The notes under the pieces are model-generated. The model was not told the DNA's origin, did no database searches, and saw only the letters and a list, made by a program, of their open reading frames with translations. Positions 10,767 through 20,480 of a stretch of DNA of 64,000 nt are shown in pieces. This DNA is from Lysinibacillus mangiferihumi (lineage in GTDB: Bacteria > Bacillota > Bacilli > Bacillales_A > Planococcaceae), in assembly GCF_003049665.1 (NCBI RefSeq), contig NZ_PYWM01000010.1, positions 85,589-149,588 on the forward strand, given 5' to 3'. Position 1 is the first letter of the stretch. Each line of letters opens with the position of its first letter. A program made the translations under genes and the position numbers.

Positions 10767-11271
10767 TTTTACTGATTATTTGAGATACTTTTATAGCTCG
10801 TTCTCCTATAAGTAGTTTAGCAGCCTGCTTAGGGGAGAAAGAGAGGAATAGGGGGGAATATTGTCCCGTAGGCATTATTCCCAGATTTATTCCTTTCTAA
10901 ACCTTCAAAAAGCAACAACTCCAAAAAGTTTTTTAGTGAACATACTGAACGTGAGGCTAGCACGCTAGCCCAAAAGAAGAATCCTATCTGAGGGGATTCT
11001 TTTTTTGTGCTCAAAAATATCTAAAATCTGTATAAAAACGATCTTAAAATTGCATAAGTATACATTTTACGACAAGTATCTTGTTTTTATTACATAATTT
11101 CTCTTCGTTATGTTTAGTAAAATTCATTTTTATGAAAAAATAATCACTTTTATACGAAATCGTATTGTATATCAACTCTATTGACACTATAATTGACCTA
11201 ATAGTCGAACATTTCCGAATTGAGAAAAATGAAGTGGTCGGAAAATGATTAAATGTTTAGGGGGAAAAACT
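10767..11271. other. Intergenic region, 505 bp
   Basis: Contains a hairpin followed by seven Ts (about 10978-11007, GAATCC...GGATTC), which can terminate the tRNA transcript, and a promoter for the transporter operon: TTGTAT (11165-11170), 17 bases, TATAAT (11188-11193). A 16-base string, TGAACATACTGAACGT (10937-10952), is identical to one upstream of trxB (4346-4361). No gene is supported. Confidence 0.5.
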
Positions 11272-12066
11272 ATGAAAAAACGTTTTTGGACGTTATTGAT
11301 GATCGTGGCGGCATTTACGCTTGTGCTAGCGGGCTGCGGTGCTAAAGAAGACACATCTACTGGCGATACACCGGCTGATGGTGGCGCGAAGGACAAGGTG
11401 TATAAGGTAGGAACAGAGGCTACATTTGCACCGTTCGAATCAATTGACGATAAAGGGAATATTGTAGGATTAGATGTCGATATTTTGCATGCGATTGCTG
11501 ATGAAATGGGCTTTAAAGTAGAATGGGAAAACATTGGCTGGGAGCCAGTATTCCAAACAATTAAAAATGGTGAAACACATATTGGTGCATCTGGTATTAC
11601 GATCAATGAAGAACGTAAAGCATCATTTGATTTTACAGAACCATATTATGAATCTCAATTATTAATAGTTGTAAGGGAAGATTCAAAAATTAAGTCTTTA
11701 GCAGATTTAAAAGATAAAAAGATTTCAGTACAAATTAATGCAACGGGTCATACGGCAGCAAAAAAATTACAAGGCGATGCAAGTACAAATATCATGGCAT
11801 TTGAAAACCAACCAGTTGCTATTCAAGAAATGTTAAACGGTAACGTAGATGCAACAATTGGCGACAATGCAGTTATTTATGAATATATCAAGGCAAATCC
11901 AAATGCCAAACTTAAAGTAATTGAAGATGATGCATTTGAAAAAGAATACTATGGCTTTATGGTGAAAAAGGGCAATACGGAATTATTAAACCTATTAAAT
12001 GAAGGTCTACAAAAAATTAAAGACAATGGTAAATTAAAAGAAATTACTGGTAAGGACTTAAAGTAA
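11272..12066 (+). CDS. Polar amino-acid ABC transporter substrate-binding lipoprotein
   Basis: 264-residue extracellular solute-binding protein of family 3. A lipoprotein signal peptide ends in LVLAGC, with Cys22 as lipid anchor. The SBP_bac_3 fold is shown by GTEATFAPFE, GLDVDILHAIA and the C-terminal GLQKIKDNGKLKEITGK. The ligand is probably a polar amino acid; which one cannot be told. ATG 11272 follows AGGGGGAAAAACT and removes the non-conserved leader of the longer frame that begins at 11245. Confidence 0.9.
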   Translation: MKKRFWTLLMIVAAFTLVLAGCGAKEDTSTGDTPADGGAKDKVYKVGTEATFAPFESIDDKGNIVGLDVDILHAIADEMGFKVEWENIGWEPVFQTIKNGETHIGASGITINEERKASFDFTEPYYESQLLIVVREDSKIKSLADLKDKKISVQINATGHTAAKKLQGDASTNIMAFENQPVAIQEMLNGNVDATIGDNAVIYEYIKANPNAKLKVIEDDAFEKEYYGFMVKKGNTELLNLLNEGLQKIKDNGKLKEITGKDLK

Positions 12067-12074
12067 TAAATGAT

Positions 12075-12101
12075 GCCGTTAGCCCTAATCATGCTAGCGG
12101 C
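12075..12101 (+). promoter_or_regulatory. Stem-loop between binding protein and permease
   Basis: GCCGTTAGC and GCTAGCGGC pair with one G-T wobble around a 9-base loop, without a clear T-run. Such a structure after the binding-protein gene usually stabilises its message or partly terminates, giving excess binding protein over permease. Confidence 0.5.
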
Positions 12102-12160
12102 TCATTTGATTTATTAGGGTATTTATAGTAGAGAATTTGAATGGGAAAGTAGGGGTTCTG

Positions 12161-12865
12161 ATGGACATCTTTGATTTACAATGGGACATAGTTTGGAACT
12201 ACCGTGATATGTTTATACGTGGTATAGGTATAACAATCATTTTAACACTCAGCGGTTATTTTGGTGGTATCATTTTAGGCTTACTATTAGGTTTAGGAAA
12301 ACTATCGCAAAATAAATTAATTTACTGGCCATGTAAACTATATGTGGATTTATTCCGTGGAACACCAATGCTTGTGCAAATTTTACTAATTCATTTAGCG
12401 GTTATTCCCACAATTTTTGGTCAGTCATTAGGTTATATGGTTTCTGGTATTACAGCACTTGTATTAAACTGTGCTGCCTATAATGCAGAAATTTTTCGTG
12501 CAGGTATTCAGAGCATTGATAAAGGACAAATGGAAGCAGCGCGTTCACTTGGCTTAACACACAATCAAGCGATGAAAAAAGTAATTTTACCCCAAGCTTT
12601 TAGACGAATGATTCCACCACTTGGTAACGAATTCATTGCGTTACTAAAGGATTCTTCTTTAGTAACGGTTATTGCAGCACCAGATATTTTATATGCAAGT
12701 AAAGTAGTAGCGGGTGCGAGCTTCCGTTTCTGGGAACCGTATATTGTCGCTGCCCTACTATACTTGGTTTTAACTTATGTTGTAACAAAGGTAGTCGCAT
12801 TTATAGAGAAGCGATTTAGCAATAGTTATGTCCCTCGTAAAGCAGAAGGGAGAGAAGCGAGATGA
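12161..12865 (+). CDS. Polar amino-acid ABC transporter permease
   Basis: 234-residue integral membrane subunit of the His/Glu/Gln-type permease family. Several hydrophobic segments are visible, starting near residue 20, and the EAA loop is in [24 protein letters not shown], which docks the ATPase. ATG 12161 has GTAGGGG just upstream; TTG 12137 would add eight non-hydrophobic residues. The stop overlaps the ATPase start (ATGA). Confidence 0.9.
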   Translation: MDIFDLQWDIVWNYRDMFIRGIGITIILTLSGYFGGIILGLLLGLGKLSQNKLIYWPCKLYVDLFRGTPMLVQILLIHLAVIPTIFGQSLGYMVSGITALVLNCAAYNAEIFRAGIQSIDKGQMEAARSLGLTHNQAMKKVILPQAFRRMIPPLGNEFIALLKDSSLVTVIAAPDILYASKVVAGASFRFWEPYIVAALLYLVLTYVVTKVVAFIEKRFSNSYVPRKAEGREAR

Positions 12866-13584
12866 TTAAAATTGAAAACCTACACAAATACTTTGGAAAG
12901 CTAGAAGTATTGAAGGGTATTGATTACGAAATACAAGAGAAGCAAGTGGTATGTGTAATTGGTCCTTCAGGGTCAGGGAAAAGTACTTTTTTACGTTGCA
13001 TCAATATGCTGGAAGAAGTGACGGACGGTGCCATTTATATAGAAGATATCAAGATAAATGCACCAAAAACAAATATTAATGCCATCCGAGCAGAAGTCGG
13101 GATGGTATTCCAACAATTTAATCTGTTCCCTCATATGAATGTCATTGATAATGTCACGATGGCGCCGATGCAAATTCGCAAAATGAGTCGTGCGGATGCA
13201 GAGCAACTAGGTCATGAGCTTTTGAAAAAGGTCGGTCTTGATAGCAAAGCTTATAGCTATCCTGAGCAGCTTTCAGGTGGACAACAACAACGAGTAGCGA
13301 TTGCTAGAGCGTTAGCGATGAAACCAAAGGCTATATTATTTGATGAACCAACTTCTGCACTTGACCCAGAAATGGTGAAAGAAGTATTAGATGTTATGAA
13401 AAATCTAGCATCTGAAGGTATGACAATGATTGTAGTCACACATGAAATGGGCTTTGCACGAGAAGTGGGCGATCGTGTTGTGTTCATGGATGGTGGTTTT
13501 ATTGTAGAGGAAGGTACGCCAGAAGAGATTTTTGGTAATCCACAAAATGAGCGAACAAAAGCCTTTTTAGGGAAAGTTCTTTAA
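12862..13584 (+). CDS. Polar amino-acid ABC transporter ATP-binding protein
   Basis: 240-residue ABC ATPase with Walker A GPSGSGKS (34-41), a Q-loop at [10 protein letters not shown], the signature LSGGQQQR, Walker [12 protein letters not shown] and the H-loop VTHEMGF. It closely resembles GlnQ/ArtM-type polar amino-acid ATPases. It is coupled to the permease by a 4-base overlap and followed by a terminator. Confidence 0.92.
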   Translation: MIKIENLHKYFGKLEVLKGIDYEIQEKQVVCVIGPSGSGKSTFLRCINMLEEVTDGAIYIEDIKINAPKTNINAIRAEVGMVFQQFNLFPHMNVIDNVTMAPMQIRKMSRADAEQLGHELLKKVGLDSKAYSYPEQLSGGQQQRVAIARALAMKPKAILFDEPTSALDPEMVKEVLDVMKNLASEGMTMIVVTHEMGFAREVGDRVVFMDGGFIVEEGTPEEIFGNPQNERTKAFLGKVL

Positions 13585-13599
13585 TTTTTAATAATAGGA

Positions 13600-13638
13600 A
13601 AAACCATTCATTGCGAAATGCGATGAATGGTTTTTTGT
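13600..13638 (+). terminator. Transporter operon terminator
   Basis: AAAACCATTCAT...ATGAATGGTTTTTT forms a 12-bp stem with flanking A/T runs, 16 bp after the ATPase stop. It also lies just past the coat-protein gene on the other strand and can serve both. Confidence 0.85.
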
Positions 13639-13640
13639 TA

Positions 13641-14255
13641 TTAATGGAGGGGATTTGTAGTAGTGCCGTACGAATCAAGCAATGCACGCATATCTTGTTG
13701 TGAGTATTGTGGCACTTGATAATAGCCATGCTTATTTTGGTAAATAGAAAGTTCGTATGCCATTTCGATACAGTTGGGAATACTATCAGCAACAACACGG
13801 CGCACAACTGGATTTGTTGTTTCTGTCGCTGCTGCAGTCATGCATTTAGCAGACCCTTTATGTGCACCAAGTAAGAAGCCAGAAATAATTTCATCATTGA
13901 TCTCACTTACATTTTGCATTGGCTTTTTCGGCTGTGAAGGTGTAATGCCGTATTGGAAGTTATTCCCAGTTTGCATTTCATAACGACCAGTTGGCACAGA
14001 TGGATCATGCCCTGTTTTAAATGATTCCACAATCGTATTGTACATACCGAGTGTGAAATTATATTGATTGTCCAAAATGCTAAGTAATTCTGGATCCTTT
14101 ACTTGCGGACGTAAAAGCATGGATTGATTCAAACATGCAATTATTTCGCTAATTGCTTCATGCATGTCCATTACTTCATGTCCACCGTGGTTTAGGCTTT
14201 GTTGTTGGTTGGATGATGTTACATCATTTGATTCATTATAAAAAGATTGTGACAA
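13641..14255 (-). CDS. CotF-family spore coat protein
   Basis: 204-residue soluble protein. The segment after residue 25 (MDMHEAISEIIACLNQ, LRPQVKDPELLSILDNQ, AYELSIYQNKHGYYQVP) matches the four-helix CotF-like coat family, with Asn/Gln-rich flanks. Coat proteins of this kind are made in the mother cell. GGAGG lies upstream of the ATG. It is monocistronic and converges on the ABC transporter. Its presence supports a spore former. Confidence 0.75.
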   Translation of the reverse strand: MSQSFYNESNDVTSSNQQQSLNHGGHEVMDMHEAISEIIACLNQSMLLRPQVKDPELLSILDNQYNFTLGMYNTIVESFKTGHDPSVPTGRYEMQTGNNFQYGITPSQPKKPMQNVSEINDEIISGFLLGAHKGSAKCMTAAATETTNPVVRRVVADSIPNCIEMAYELSIYQNKHGYYQVPQYSQQDMRALLDSYGTTTNPLH

Positions 14256-14412
14256 AAAAAACGCCTCCTGAATGTATAGTTTGTTGCAGTAATTAGTATG
14301 TCTTGTTCGTCATATTTCATACGACATAAAACTGTTTGCATATATTTAGCATAGCGATGTTTTTTTGCAACACATTAGAGGTATAAGAAAAGAACGTAAG
14401 GAGGCTGTAAAA

Positions 14413-14994
14413 TTGAAAAAAGTACTTGGACCTGTCGCAATAATCATCATTATTTTAGGTGTATTCGCTTTATTATTTATTCCAAAATATAATAGCCTTG
14501 TGACGGCGGAGGAAAATGTGGATTCGAAATGGGCTCAAGTCGAAAATCAGCTACAACGCCGCTATGATCTAATTCCCAATTTAGTGGAATCGGTCAAAGG
14601 ATACGCAAAACATGAGCAAGAAGTCATTGCCAGCATAACAGAGGCACGTGCACAGTTAGGTAATGCACAAACACCAGAGCAACAAGCAATCGCCAATGAT
14701 GCGTTAAATGGTGCGCTTGGTCGATTGCTTGTAGTGGTAGAAAATTATCCGAATTTAAAAGCAGATGCGAATTTCCGCCAATTAATGGATGAGCTTGCAG
14801 GCACGGAAAATCGTTTAGCAGTAGCACGAGAAGATTACAATAATGAAGTGCAAGGCTTTAATAAAATAGTAAAACGCTTCCCAGGTAATGTAGTAGCAGG
14901 TATGTTTGGCTTCGAGCAAAAGGAATACTTTAAGGCAGCAGCAGGAGCTGAAAAAGCACCGGCAGTAGATTTTAGTGATTCAGGTAAACAATAA
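14413..14994 (+). CDS. LemA family membrane protein
   Basis: 193 residues, with one N-terminal membrane segment (VLGPVAIIIIILGVFALLF) and a long alpha-helical outer domain with the LemA hallmarks VDSKWAQVENQLQRRYDLIPNLVE and FNKIVKRFPGN. The start TTG 14413 follows AAGGAGG by 8 bases; an upstream ATG in frame adds charged residues in front of the membrane segment. LemA genes are commonly paired with TPM-domain genes, as here. Molecular function is unclear. Confidence 0.88.
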   Translation: MKKVLGPVAIIIIILGVFALLFIPKYNSLVTAEENVDSKWAQVENQLQRRYDLIPNLVESVKGYAKHEQEVIASITEARAQLGNAQTPEQQAIANDALNGALGRLLVVVENYPNLKADANFRQLMDELAGTENRLAVAREDYNNEVQGFNKIVKRFPGNVVAGMFGFEQKEYFKAAAGAEKAPAVDFSDSGKQ

Positions 14995-15752
14995 TGAAGC
15001 GTTTGACCGTAATACTTGCTTGTTTCATATTTCTTGTAACAGCCAACAATGCATATGCCCAGTTCCCAACACCGATGAAAAATACGTACATTCATGATTT
15101 TGCCAATGTACTGTCAACGTCTGTAAAGGAAGAACTCAATCATTATTCGGAGCAGTTAGATAAAGGCACTGGTGCTGAAATTATGGTTGTAACAGTAGAT
15201 AGTATTCATGGGCAAGAGGCTAAAATGTACGCTACCCAATTGATTCGTGCTTGGGGCATTGGTGATGCACAGAAAAACAACGGCGTTTTGCTATTGGCTA
15301 CATTTGGGCAAGGGCAAGGGAAAAATGATGTGGTGATCGCGGTAGGCCAAGGTCTAGAGGGAGCGTTACCAGATGGGAAATTAGGACGGATATTGGATTC
15401 TGCTTTTTATCCTTCTGCAAGTAATGGTGAAATTGACCAAGCATTTCAAGCGACGTATGCAGCATTATATCAAACTGTAGCGCAAGAATATCATTGGGAA
15501 GGTCAAATGCCAGCTCAAACAGAAGAGGGTGAGTCGATGCCAACTTGGATGTTTGTGCTACTCGTGATCCTCGTACTCGTCGTCATTATCTTCTCTAATG
15601 GAGGAGGTGGACCACGTTCAAGAGGACGAGGAAGAGGAGGTTATCCAGGCGGTTTTGCTGGAGGTTTTGGCAGAGGTGGCTCCAGTGGCGGAGGATTTGG
15701 AGGCTTTGGCGGAGGATCATCTGCTGGTGGCGGCGCTAGCCGAAAGTTTTAA
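14994..15752 (+). CDS. TPM-domain membrane protein with glycine-rich tail
   Basis: 252 residues: signal peptide (MKRLTVILACFIFLVTANNAYA), extracytoplasmic TPM domain (about 25-155; FANVLSTSVKEELNHYSEQL, AWGIGDAQKNNGVLLL), a membrane segment near residues 182-200 and a tail very rich in Gly, Arg and Ser. TPM proteins have been tied to membrane or photosystem repair in other organisms; the bacterial role is open. Its ATG overlaps the lemA stop by one base. Confidence 0.85.
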   Translation: MKRLTVILACFIFLVTANNAYAQFPTPMKNTYIHDFANVLSTSVKEELNHYSEQLDKGTGAEIMVVTVDSIHGQEAKMYATQLIRAWGIGDAQKNNGVLLLATFGQGQGKNDVVIAVGQGLEGALPDGKLGRILDSAFYPSASNGEIDQAFQATYAALYQTVAQEYHWEGQMPAQTEEGESMPTWMFVLLVILVLVVIIFSNGGGGPRSRGRGRGGYPGGFAGGFGRGGSSGGGFGGFGGGSSAGGGASRKF

Positions 15753-15863
15753 TTTGTCGAGTGGTGTCGAAAATGGTGTCAGGCACCCAAACAATTTTGG
15801 AAAGTGCCAGTCACTAGAACCGCAGCGGATTGTTATGTTTTCATAATAAAATAATTTACTTGC

Positions 15864-15899
15864 TAAAGGACTCTTCTTCATACGAAGAGTCTTTTTAAG
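15864..15899 (+). terminator. LemA/TPM operon terminator
   Basis: AAAGGACTCTTCTTC / GAAGAGTCTTTTT stem-loop with T-run. A pair of dispersed GTGCC..GTCAC repeats lies just before it at 15775-15814. Confidence 0.8.
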
Positions 15900-16018
15900 T
15901 TGGATAAAGAGGATAATTAAATAAATTTTATCATTTATTGACAAAAAAACTAGATTTGTTATAATTTCTTTGTATCGACTAACGATATAACGAACACTGA
16001 TAGTAAGGAGGAATCATT

Positions 16019-18295
16019 TTGAAAAAAAGATTTTTGTCAGCATCTTTAGCGGTCATTTTAACAGCTTCTGTTGTATATCCTGTTTCCATTCAGGAAGTAC
16101 GAGCTGCAAATGAAACGAGCAATGTGATTGTTGCACAAGAGGAGCGCCTAACAGCAAAAGAATTTCTTGAATTGGCTGTGACTTCTTTAACATTCCAACA
16201 TGGGTCAGAGGCAATGCGTCAAGAAATCATGGATAAGTGGGTTAAAGAGGGAGAATTAAAAGATTTAAGTACTGCCATTAAACGTGATGAAGTTGCTCGA
16301 ATTTTAGTAAGAGCTCTTGATAAAGAGGAAAAAGAAGCATCATTAGCAGACTATTTAGAAAAAGCGAATAAGCTAGGCTTATTTAAAGGTATTTCTGAAA
16401 ATAGTGAAACCATCTCAAAACAAGATGCTACTAAGATATTTACAACTTTTAAGACGATAAAAAACGGAACGAATAATGAAGGGGTAAAAGAAATTTCTGT
16501 AGAGGATTTTATGAAAAATCCAGGAAACTTCGGTTACCAATTGTCGCCAGATGGTAATTACATTACATTTTCTTCAGCATGGGAATCTCGTTCAAATGTA
16601 TTTGTGAAGAAAATGAATGACGATAGTGAACCTGTTCGTGTATCCAGTTCAAAAGATCGTGATATTTCAGGATTCTTCTGGAAAGACGATACATTGCTTT
16701 ATGCAAAAGATAAAGGCGGCGATGAGAACTTCCATATTTATTCATCTTCATTTAATGGGAAAGAAGAAAAAGATTTAACACCTTACCCTGGTGTAACTGT
16801 AGGGGTATTAAGTAATTTACAAGGTGTTAAAGATGAAATATTAATTATGATGAACAAAGAAGATGCGAAAGTTTTCGATGTGTACAAGCTTAATGTCAAA
16901 ACAGGCGAAACAAAACATGTTGCCAAAAATCCTGGGAACGTATCGAATTGGGTAGCGGACCGTGATGGTAATATTCGTATCGCTGTTGTTTCTGATGGTG
17001 TAGAAGGTACAATTTTATACCGTGAAACAGAAAAAGATGAATTCAAACCATTTATTGAAATGGCTGCGGGAGATGAAGTAAATCCGTTTGCCTTCTCTAA
17101 AGATAATAAACATATTTACGCGACTTCTAATAAAGGTCGAGATAAAGTACAAGTTGTGAAATACAATCTTGAAGGTAAAGAAGAAGTGATTATGTCCAAC
17201 GATGAAGTAGACGTTACAGGCATATTATATAATAGTGAAAAAGATAAAATTTTATATGGCGCATATATAACTGATAAAGCGCATTATCAATTCTTTGATG
17301 AAGATTTTGAGAAACTATTCCGCAAAATTCAAAACAAACTAGGTGTTGAAGAAAGCGAACTAGGCATCAATGACTACAATAAAGAAATGACTAAGTTTAT
17401 TGTCAGCGTGTCAAGTGACACTGTGTACGGCAAATATTATTATTATGACTCAACAACAGATAAAATAACAGAACTAGCAACATTAAGTCCTTGGTTAAAG
17501 TCAGAAGAACTTGCTGAAATGCATCCAATTTCGTATAAGAGCCGAGATGGACTGACAATTAACGGTTATTTAACATTACCGAAAAACAAAGAAGTAAAAG
17601 ACTTACCGCTTATCGTGAATCCACACGGCGGTCCATGGGCACGTGATATGTGGGGCTTTAACCCAGAAGTACAGCTTCTTGCAAACCGAGGATATGCTGT
17701 GCTACAAGTGAATTTCCGTTCTTCAACTGGATACGGAAAAGAATTTTTACAAGCTGGTAATAAGCAATGGGGTCTAAAAATTCAAGATGATATTACAGAT
17801 GGCGTGCAATGGGCAATCGATCAAGGCATCGCGGACCCTGAGCGCATCGGTATTTATGGTGCATCATTCGGTGGCTATGCTACATTAGCTGGTATTACAA
17901 AGACACCTGATTTATATGCTGCGGCAGTTGACTATGTTGGTATATCAAATATCTTCACATTGCTTGATACAATCCCACCTTATTGGGAAACAATGCGTAA
18001 CATGTTCTATGAGCGTGTAGGGCATCCAGAGACAGACAAAGAGCTATTAACAGAAGCCTCTCCTGTCTTCCATGTTGATAAAATTAAAACACCGTTATTT
18101 GTTGCGCAAGGTGCAAACGATCCACGAGTTAATCAGGCAGAATCTGATCAAATCGTAGAAGCATTGCGTGCTAGAGGTGTGGAAGTAGAGTACATGCTGA
18201 AAGAAAATGAAGGACATGTCTTCCAAAACGAAGAAAACCGCATTGAATTCTATAATGCAATGGTTAAATTCTTCGACAGCCATTTAAAAAAATAA
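16019..18295 (+). CDS. Secreted prolyl-oligopeptidase family (S9) peptidase
   Basis: 758 residues. A signal peptide is present (MKKRFLSASLAVILTASVVYP, cleavage near residue 30). Residues 45-140 form a helical region resembling S-layer-homology modules, which could hold the enzyme on the wall. A beta-propeller-like middle follows (about 160-480). The C-terminal alpha/beta hydrolase has Ser616 in GASFGGY, Asp701 in NDPRVNQ and His733 in EGHVF. This set fits an acylaminoacyl/dipeptidyl peptidase. The start is TTG 16019 with AAGGAGG 7 bases upstream. The exact substrate is unknown. Confidence 0.88.
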   Translation: MKKRFLSASLAVILTASVVYPVSIQEVRAANETSNVIVAQEERLTAKEFLELAVTSLTFQHGSEAMRQEIMDKWVKEGELKDLSTAIKRDEVARILVRALDKEEKEASLADYLEKANKLGLFKGISENSETISKQDATKIFTTFKTIKNGTNNEGVKEISVEDFMKNPGNFGYQLSPDGNYITFSSAWESRSNVFVKKMNDDSEPVRVSSSKDRDISGFFWKDDTLLYAKDKGGDENFHIYSSSFNGKEEKDLTPYPGVTVGVLSNLQGVKDEILIMMNKEDAKVFDVYKLNVKTGETKHVAKNPGNVSNWVADRDGNIRIAVVSDGVEGTILYRETEKDEFKPFIEMAAGDEVNPFAFSKDNKHIYATSNKGRDKVQVVKYNLEGKEEVIMSNDEVDVTGILYNSEKDKILYGAYITDKAHYQFFDEDFEKLFRKIQNKLGVEESELGINDYNKEMTKFIVSVSSDTVYGKYYYYDSTTDKITELATLSPWLKSEELAEMHPISYKSRDGLTINGYLTLPKNKEVKDLPLIVNPHGGPWARDMWGFNPEVQLLANRGYAVLQVNFRSSTGYGKEFLQAGNKQWGLKIQDDITDGVQWAIDQGIADPERIGIYGASFGGYATLAGITKTPDLYAAAVDYVGISNIFTLLDTIPPYWETMRNMFYERVGHPETDKELLTEASPVFHVDKIKTPLFVAQGANDPRVNQAESDQIVEALRARGVEVEYMLKENEGHVFQNEENRIEFYNAMVKFFDSHLKK

Positions 18296-18301
18296 CAAAC
18301 G

Positions 18302-18341
18302 CTGAGACTGTGCAAAAGTTACCTTGCACAGTCTTTTTTCA
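18302..18341 (+). terminator. S9 peptidase terminator
   Basis: GACTGTGCAA and TTGCACAGTC pair around AAGTTACC, followed by TTTTTT. Confidence 0.85.
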
Positions 18342-18442
18342 TTTAAAATAAAGAAAGATAGTTACGCCAAGGTCACACGTAAATCGAAATTGTTTGAGAA
18401 TTGTTTGCGTGCCTGGCACCATAAAGTAAAGGGGTTGGTAAA

Positions 18443-18670
18443 ATGGACGTGAAATTTTTTAGTCGTTCCCAGTGTGAGCTTTGTGTGGAAGGATTACGCA
18501 CATTAAAGCTTGTTCAAGAAGAGTTAGGTTTTACCATTGATATGATCGATATTGAAACCGATGAAGCGGTACATGAAAAATATATGCTGATGATACCCGT
18601 AGTGGAAAAGGATGGAGAGGTTATACAGTACGGCAATTTAGATTATGTAACATTAATGGAACGTTTGTGA
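18443..18670 (+). CDS. Glutaredoxin-like thiol protein
   Basis: 75-residue thioredoxin-fold protein of the glutaredoxin-like (DUF836) type, with Cys11 and Cys14 in SQCELC and the conserved cis-proline loop MIPVVEKDGEVI. Probably a small thiol-disulfide oxidoreductase of the cytoplasm. AAAGGGG lies 9 bases before the ATG. Stands alone. Confidence 0.8.
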   Translation: MDVKFFSRSQCELCVEGLRTLKLVQEELGFTIDMIDIETDEAVHEKYMLMIPVVEKDGEVIQYGNLDYVTLMERL

Positions 18671-19038
18671 CAAATCAAAGAGCCATTACGTGAGAAGTAC
18701 ATAGCTATTTTAGCCAACTAAATTATCATTCACTAAATGAAGAAAAATCGATTGAGGCAAATGGTTATAAATAAAGCGAAAAAATTCGTTATTCTCTAGC
18801 CGAGAGAATAACGAATTTTTTATTTTTAAACCTGTAAATTCACGTTATTCACAAATTGTTCAATGAAAGCGTTATGAATATGAACAGTTTGTGAAGACCT
18901 TCACACAAAGCTTTATTTTTTAAAAAATTGGAGTAGAATAAGAATCAAGTAAAGGTTGTTATAAAACAGATTAGAAAAAGTATCACATTTGTACGTGGTT
19001 GTTATATTACAAAAATAAACTTAAAGGGAGATTTGACT
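18671..19038. other. Intergenic region, 368 bp
   Basis: Contains a strong terminator (18776-18826: AAAAAATTCGTTATTCTC / GAGAATAACGAATTTTTTA) and A/T-rich leader sequence for the next small gene. No other feature is visible. Confidence 0.5.
18776..18826 (+). terminator. Terminator downstream of glutaredoxin-like gene
   Basis: An 18-bp near-perfect stem with a short loop (TAGCC) and T-run. It has A/T runs on both sides and can act in both directions. Confidence 0.85.
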
Positions 19039-19161
19039 ATGTGGGTTATTACAGTATTTGAACAAAAGGACGTTCGTATTTTTGAATACACAAACAAAAC
19101 GGAAGCTACAAAAGCTTTAGCAGGTTTCAAGAAAAACGCAGTATTGTCTTTCACTAAATAA
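19039..19161 (+). CDS. Conserved small protein, 40 aa
   Basis: A short frame encoding MWVITVFEQKDVRIFEYTNK followed by a helical half with ALAGFKKNAVLS. AAAGGGAG lies 8 bases upstream of the ATG and a terminator follows 15 bp after the stop, so it is a complete monocistronic unit. Similar 40-60 residue proteins with a W-[IV]-x-T-V start are common in Bacillaceae, from memory, without known function. It was too short for ordinary ORF cut-offs. Confidence 0.75.
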   Translation: MWVITVFEQKDVRIFEYTNKTEATKALAGFKKNAVLSFTK

Positions 19162-19175
19162 GAACAAAGCCATCT

Positions 19176-19217
19176 CGCAATCTCGCAATCATAATGGATG
19201 ATTGCGAGATTTTTTTG
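19176..19217 (+). terminator. Terminator of the 40-aa gene
   Basis: AATCTCGCAATCAT and ATGATTGCGAGATT form a near-perfect stem, followed by TTTTTT. Confidence 0.85.
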
Positions 19218-19312
19218 TGCCAACAAAACAGTACAGCGTGTCATTTTTACTTTGCTAATAATGGGTATCGCTATGTATAAAGGTTATACTAGCAACACAT
19301 ACCATTAATTAC

Positions 19313-19391
19313 TTGCTCTTTTTTATAAAGCGTATTATAATTAAATTGTAAGTGGGACATTATTTAATGTAGTGGGATAAAAAACGACCCA
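19313..19391 (+). promoter_or_regulatory. cggR-gapA promoter and CggR operator
   Basis: TTGCTC (19313-19318) and TATAAT (19336-19341) with 17-base spacing form the promoter. Just downstream AGTGGGACA (19351) is repeated as AGTGGGATA (19371), a 20-base period that resembles the GGGAC direct repeats bound by CggR in Bacillus. This predicts repression that fructose-1,6-bisphosphate relieves. Confidence 0.6.
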
Positions 19392-19414
19392 CTAGTGAGA
19401 GGGAGTAGATAGAT

Positions 19415-20443
19415 ATGTTAACTGTACCTGAGGCACAGCGAAGACTACTTCCGGAAATGAATCCGCTTCTACAATCGAGATATCGTATTCTACAATCGGT
19501 ACAGCTGATGCAACCAATTGGCAGACGAACGCTTGCAGAGTCCCTAAAAATGACAGAACGTGAAATCCGTAAAGTAACAGATATTTTACGTGAGCAAGGG
19601 TTATTAGATTCCCAAAAGTCGGGTATGGTATGTACGAGTGATGGCGAATTAGTGATTGAACAGTTAAGAGCATTAGTGTATGAATGGTCGGGCCTTACTC
19701 AACTAGGCAAAGCGCTCGAACAACAATTAGGGTTGCAACATGTGCTAGTCGTACCAGGTGATTACAACGATGACGAAACCGTTTTAACATTGCTAGGAAA
19801 AGAAGCGGCACAGCAATTTCTTTTGACTATTGCCAATGAGCAAGTAGTGGCTGTTACTGGAGGGAAATCAGTTGCCTCCTTAGCGCAGTTTTTACAACCA
19901 GTCGATCATCAGCAAAACATTACATTTGTTGCTGCTCGTGGTGGTATCGGTCATGAAATGCACATGCAGGCCAATACACTGGTTGCTACGTTCGCTATGC
20001 AAATGGATGCCCAGCACCGTACATTATTTTTACCAGAGCATTTAAGTGAACAGGCTTATCAAGCGATGTTAACAGAGCCTATGGTAACAGAAATAATGGC
20101 TTACTATGACCGTGCTGACTGCGTTATTCATGGCATCGGCTCTGCTGAAGAAATGGCGATTCGTCGTAATACATCTGCAGAAGATTTACGTATTCTCGAA
20201 GAAAAAGGTGCTGTTAGTGAAGCATTCGGCTATTATTTTAATGCCGAAGGACAAATTGTGCATCGTATTCGCACGATTGGTATTCAACTTGAACAAGTTG
20301 AAAAATGTAAGCATATTATTGCGGTGGCAGCAGGCAAACAAAAGGTGAATGCCATGCTATCTTACTTTAAGGTAGCACCGAAGCAGACGATTTTTATAAC
20401 AGATGAAGCTGCAGCAAAGGCAATCGCTGAACGTTTACTGTAA
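19415..20443 (+). CDS. cggR: Central glycolytic genes regulator
   Basis: 342-residue repressor with an N-terminal winged-helix DNA-binding domain (RRTLAESLKMTEREIRKVTDILREQGL) and a C-terminal SorC/DeoR sugar-binding domain (GIGSAEEMAIRR, AEGQIVHRI) that senses fructose-1,6-bisphosphate in Bacillus. It heads the glycolytic operon, 37 bp before gapA. GAGGGAG precedes the ATG. Confidence 0.94.
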   Translation: MLTVPEAQRRLLPEMNPLLQSRYRILQSVQLMQPIGRRTLAESLKMTEREIRKVTDILREQGLLDSQKSGMVCTSDGELVIEQLRALVYEWSGLTQLGKALEQQLGLQHVLVVPGDYNDDETVLTLLGKEAAQQFLLTIANEQVVAVTGGKSVASLAQFLQPVDHQQNITFVAARGGIGHEMHMQANTLVATFAMQMDAQHRTLFLPEHLSEQAYQAMLTEPMVTEIMAYYDRADCVIHGIGSAEEMAIRRNTSAEDLRILEEKGAVSEAFGYYFNAEGQIVHRIRTIGIQLEQVEKCKHIIAVAAGKQKVNAMLSYFKVAPKQTIFITDEAAAKAIAERLL

Positions 20444-20480
20444 AAATAAATCAATGAAAACATTATTGGAGGAATTGACA

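Noticed and set aside
20403..20480. Longer gapA start at ATG 20403
   Set aside because: It lies within cggR in another frame, has no ribosome site and adds non-conserved residues; ATG 20481 has GGAGG.
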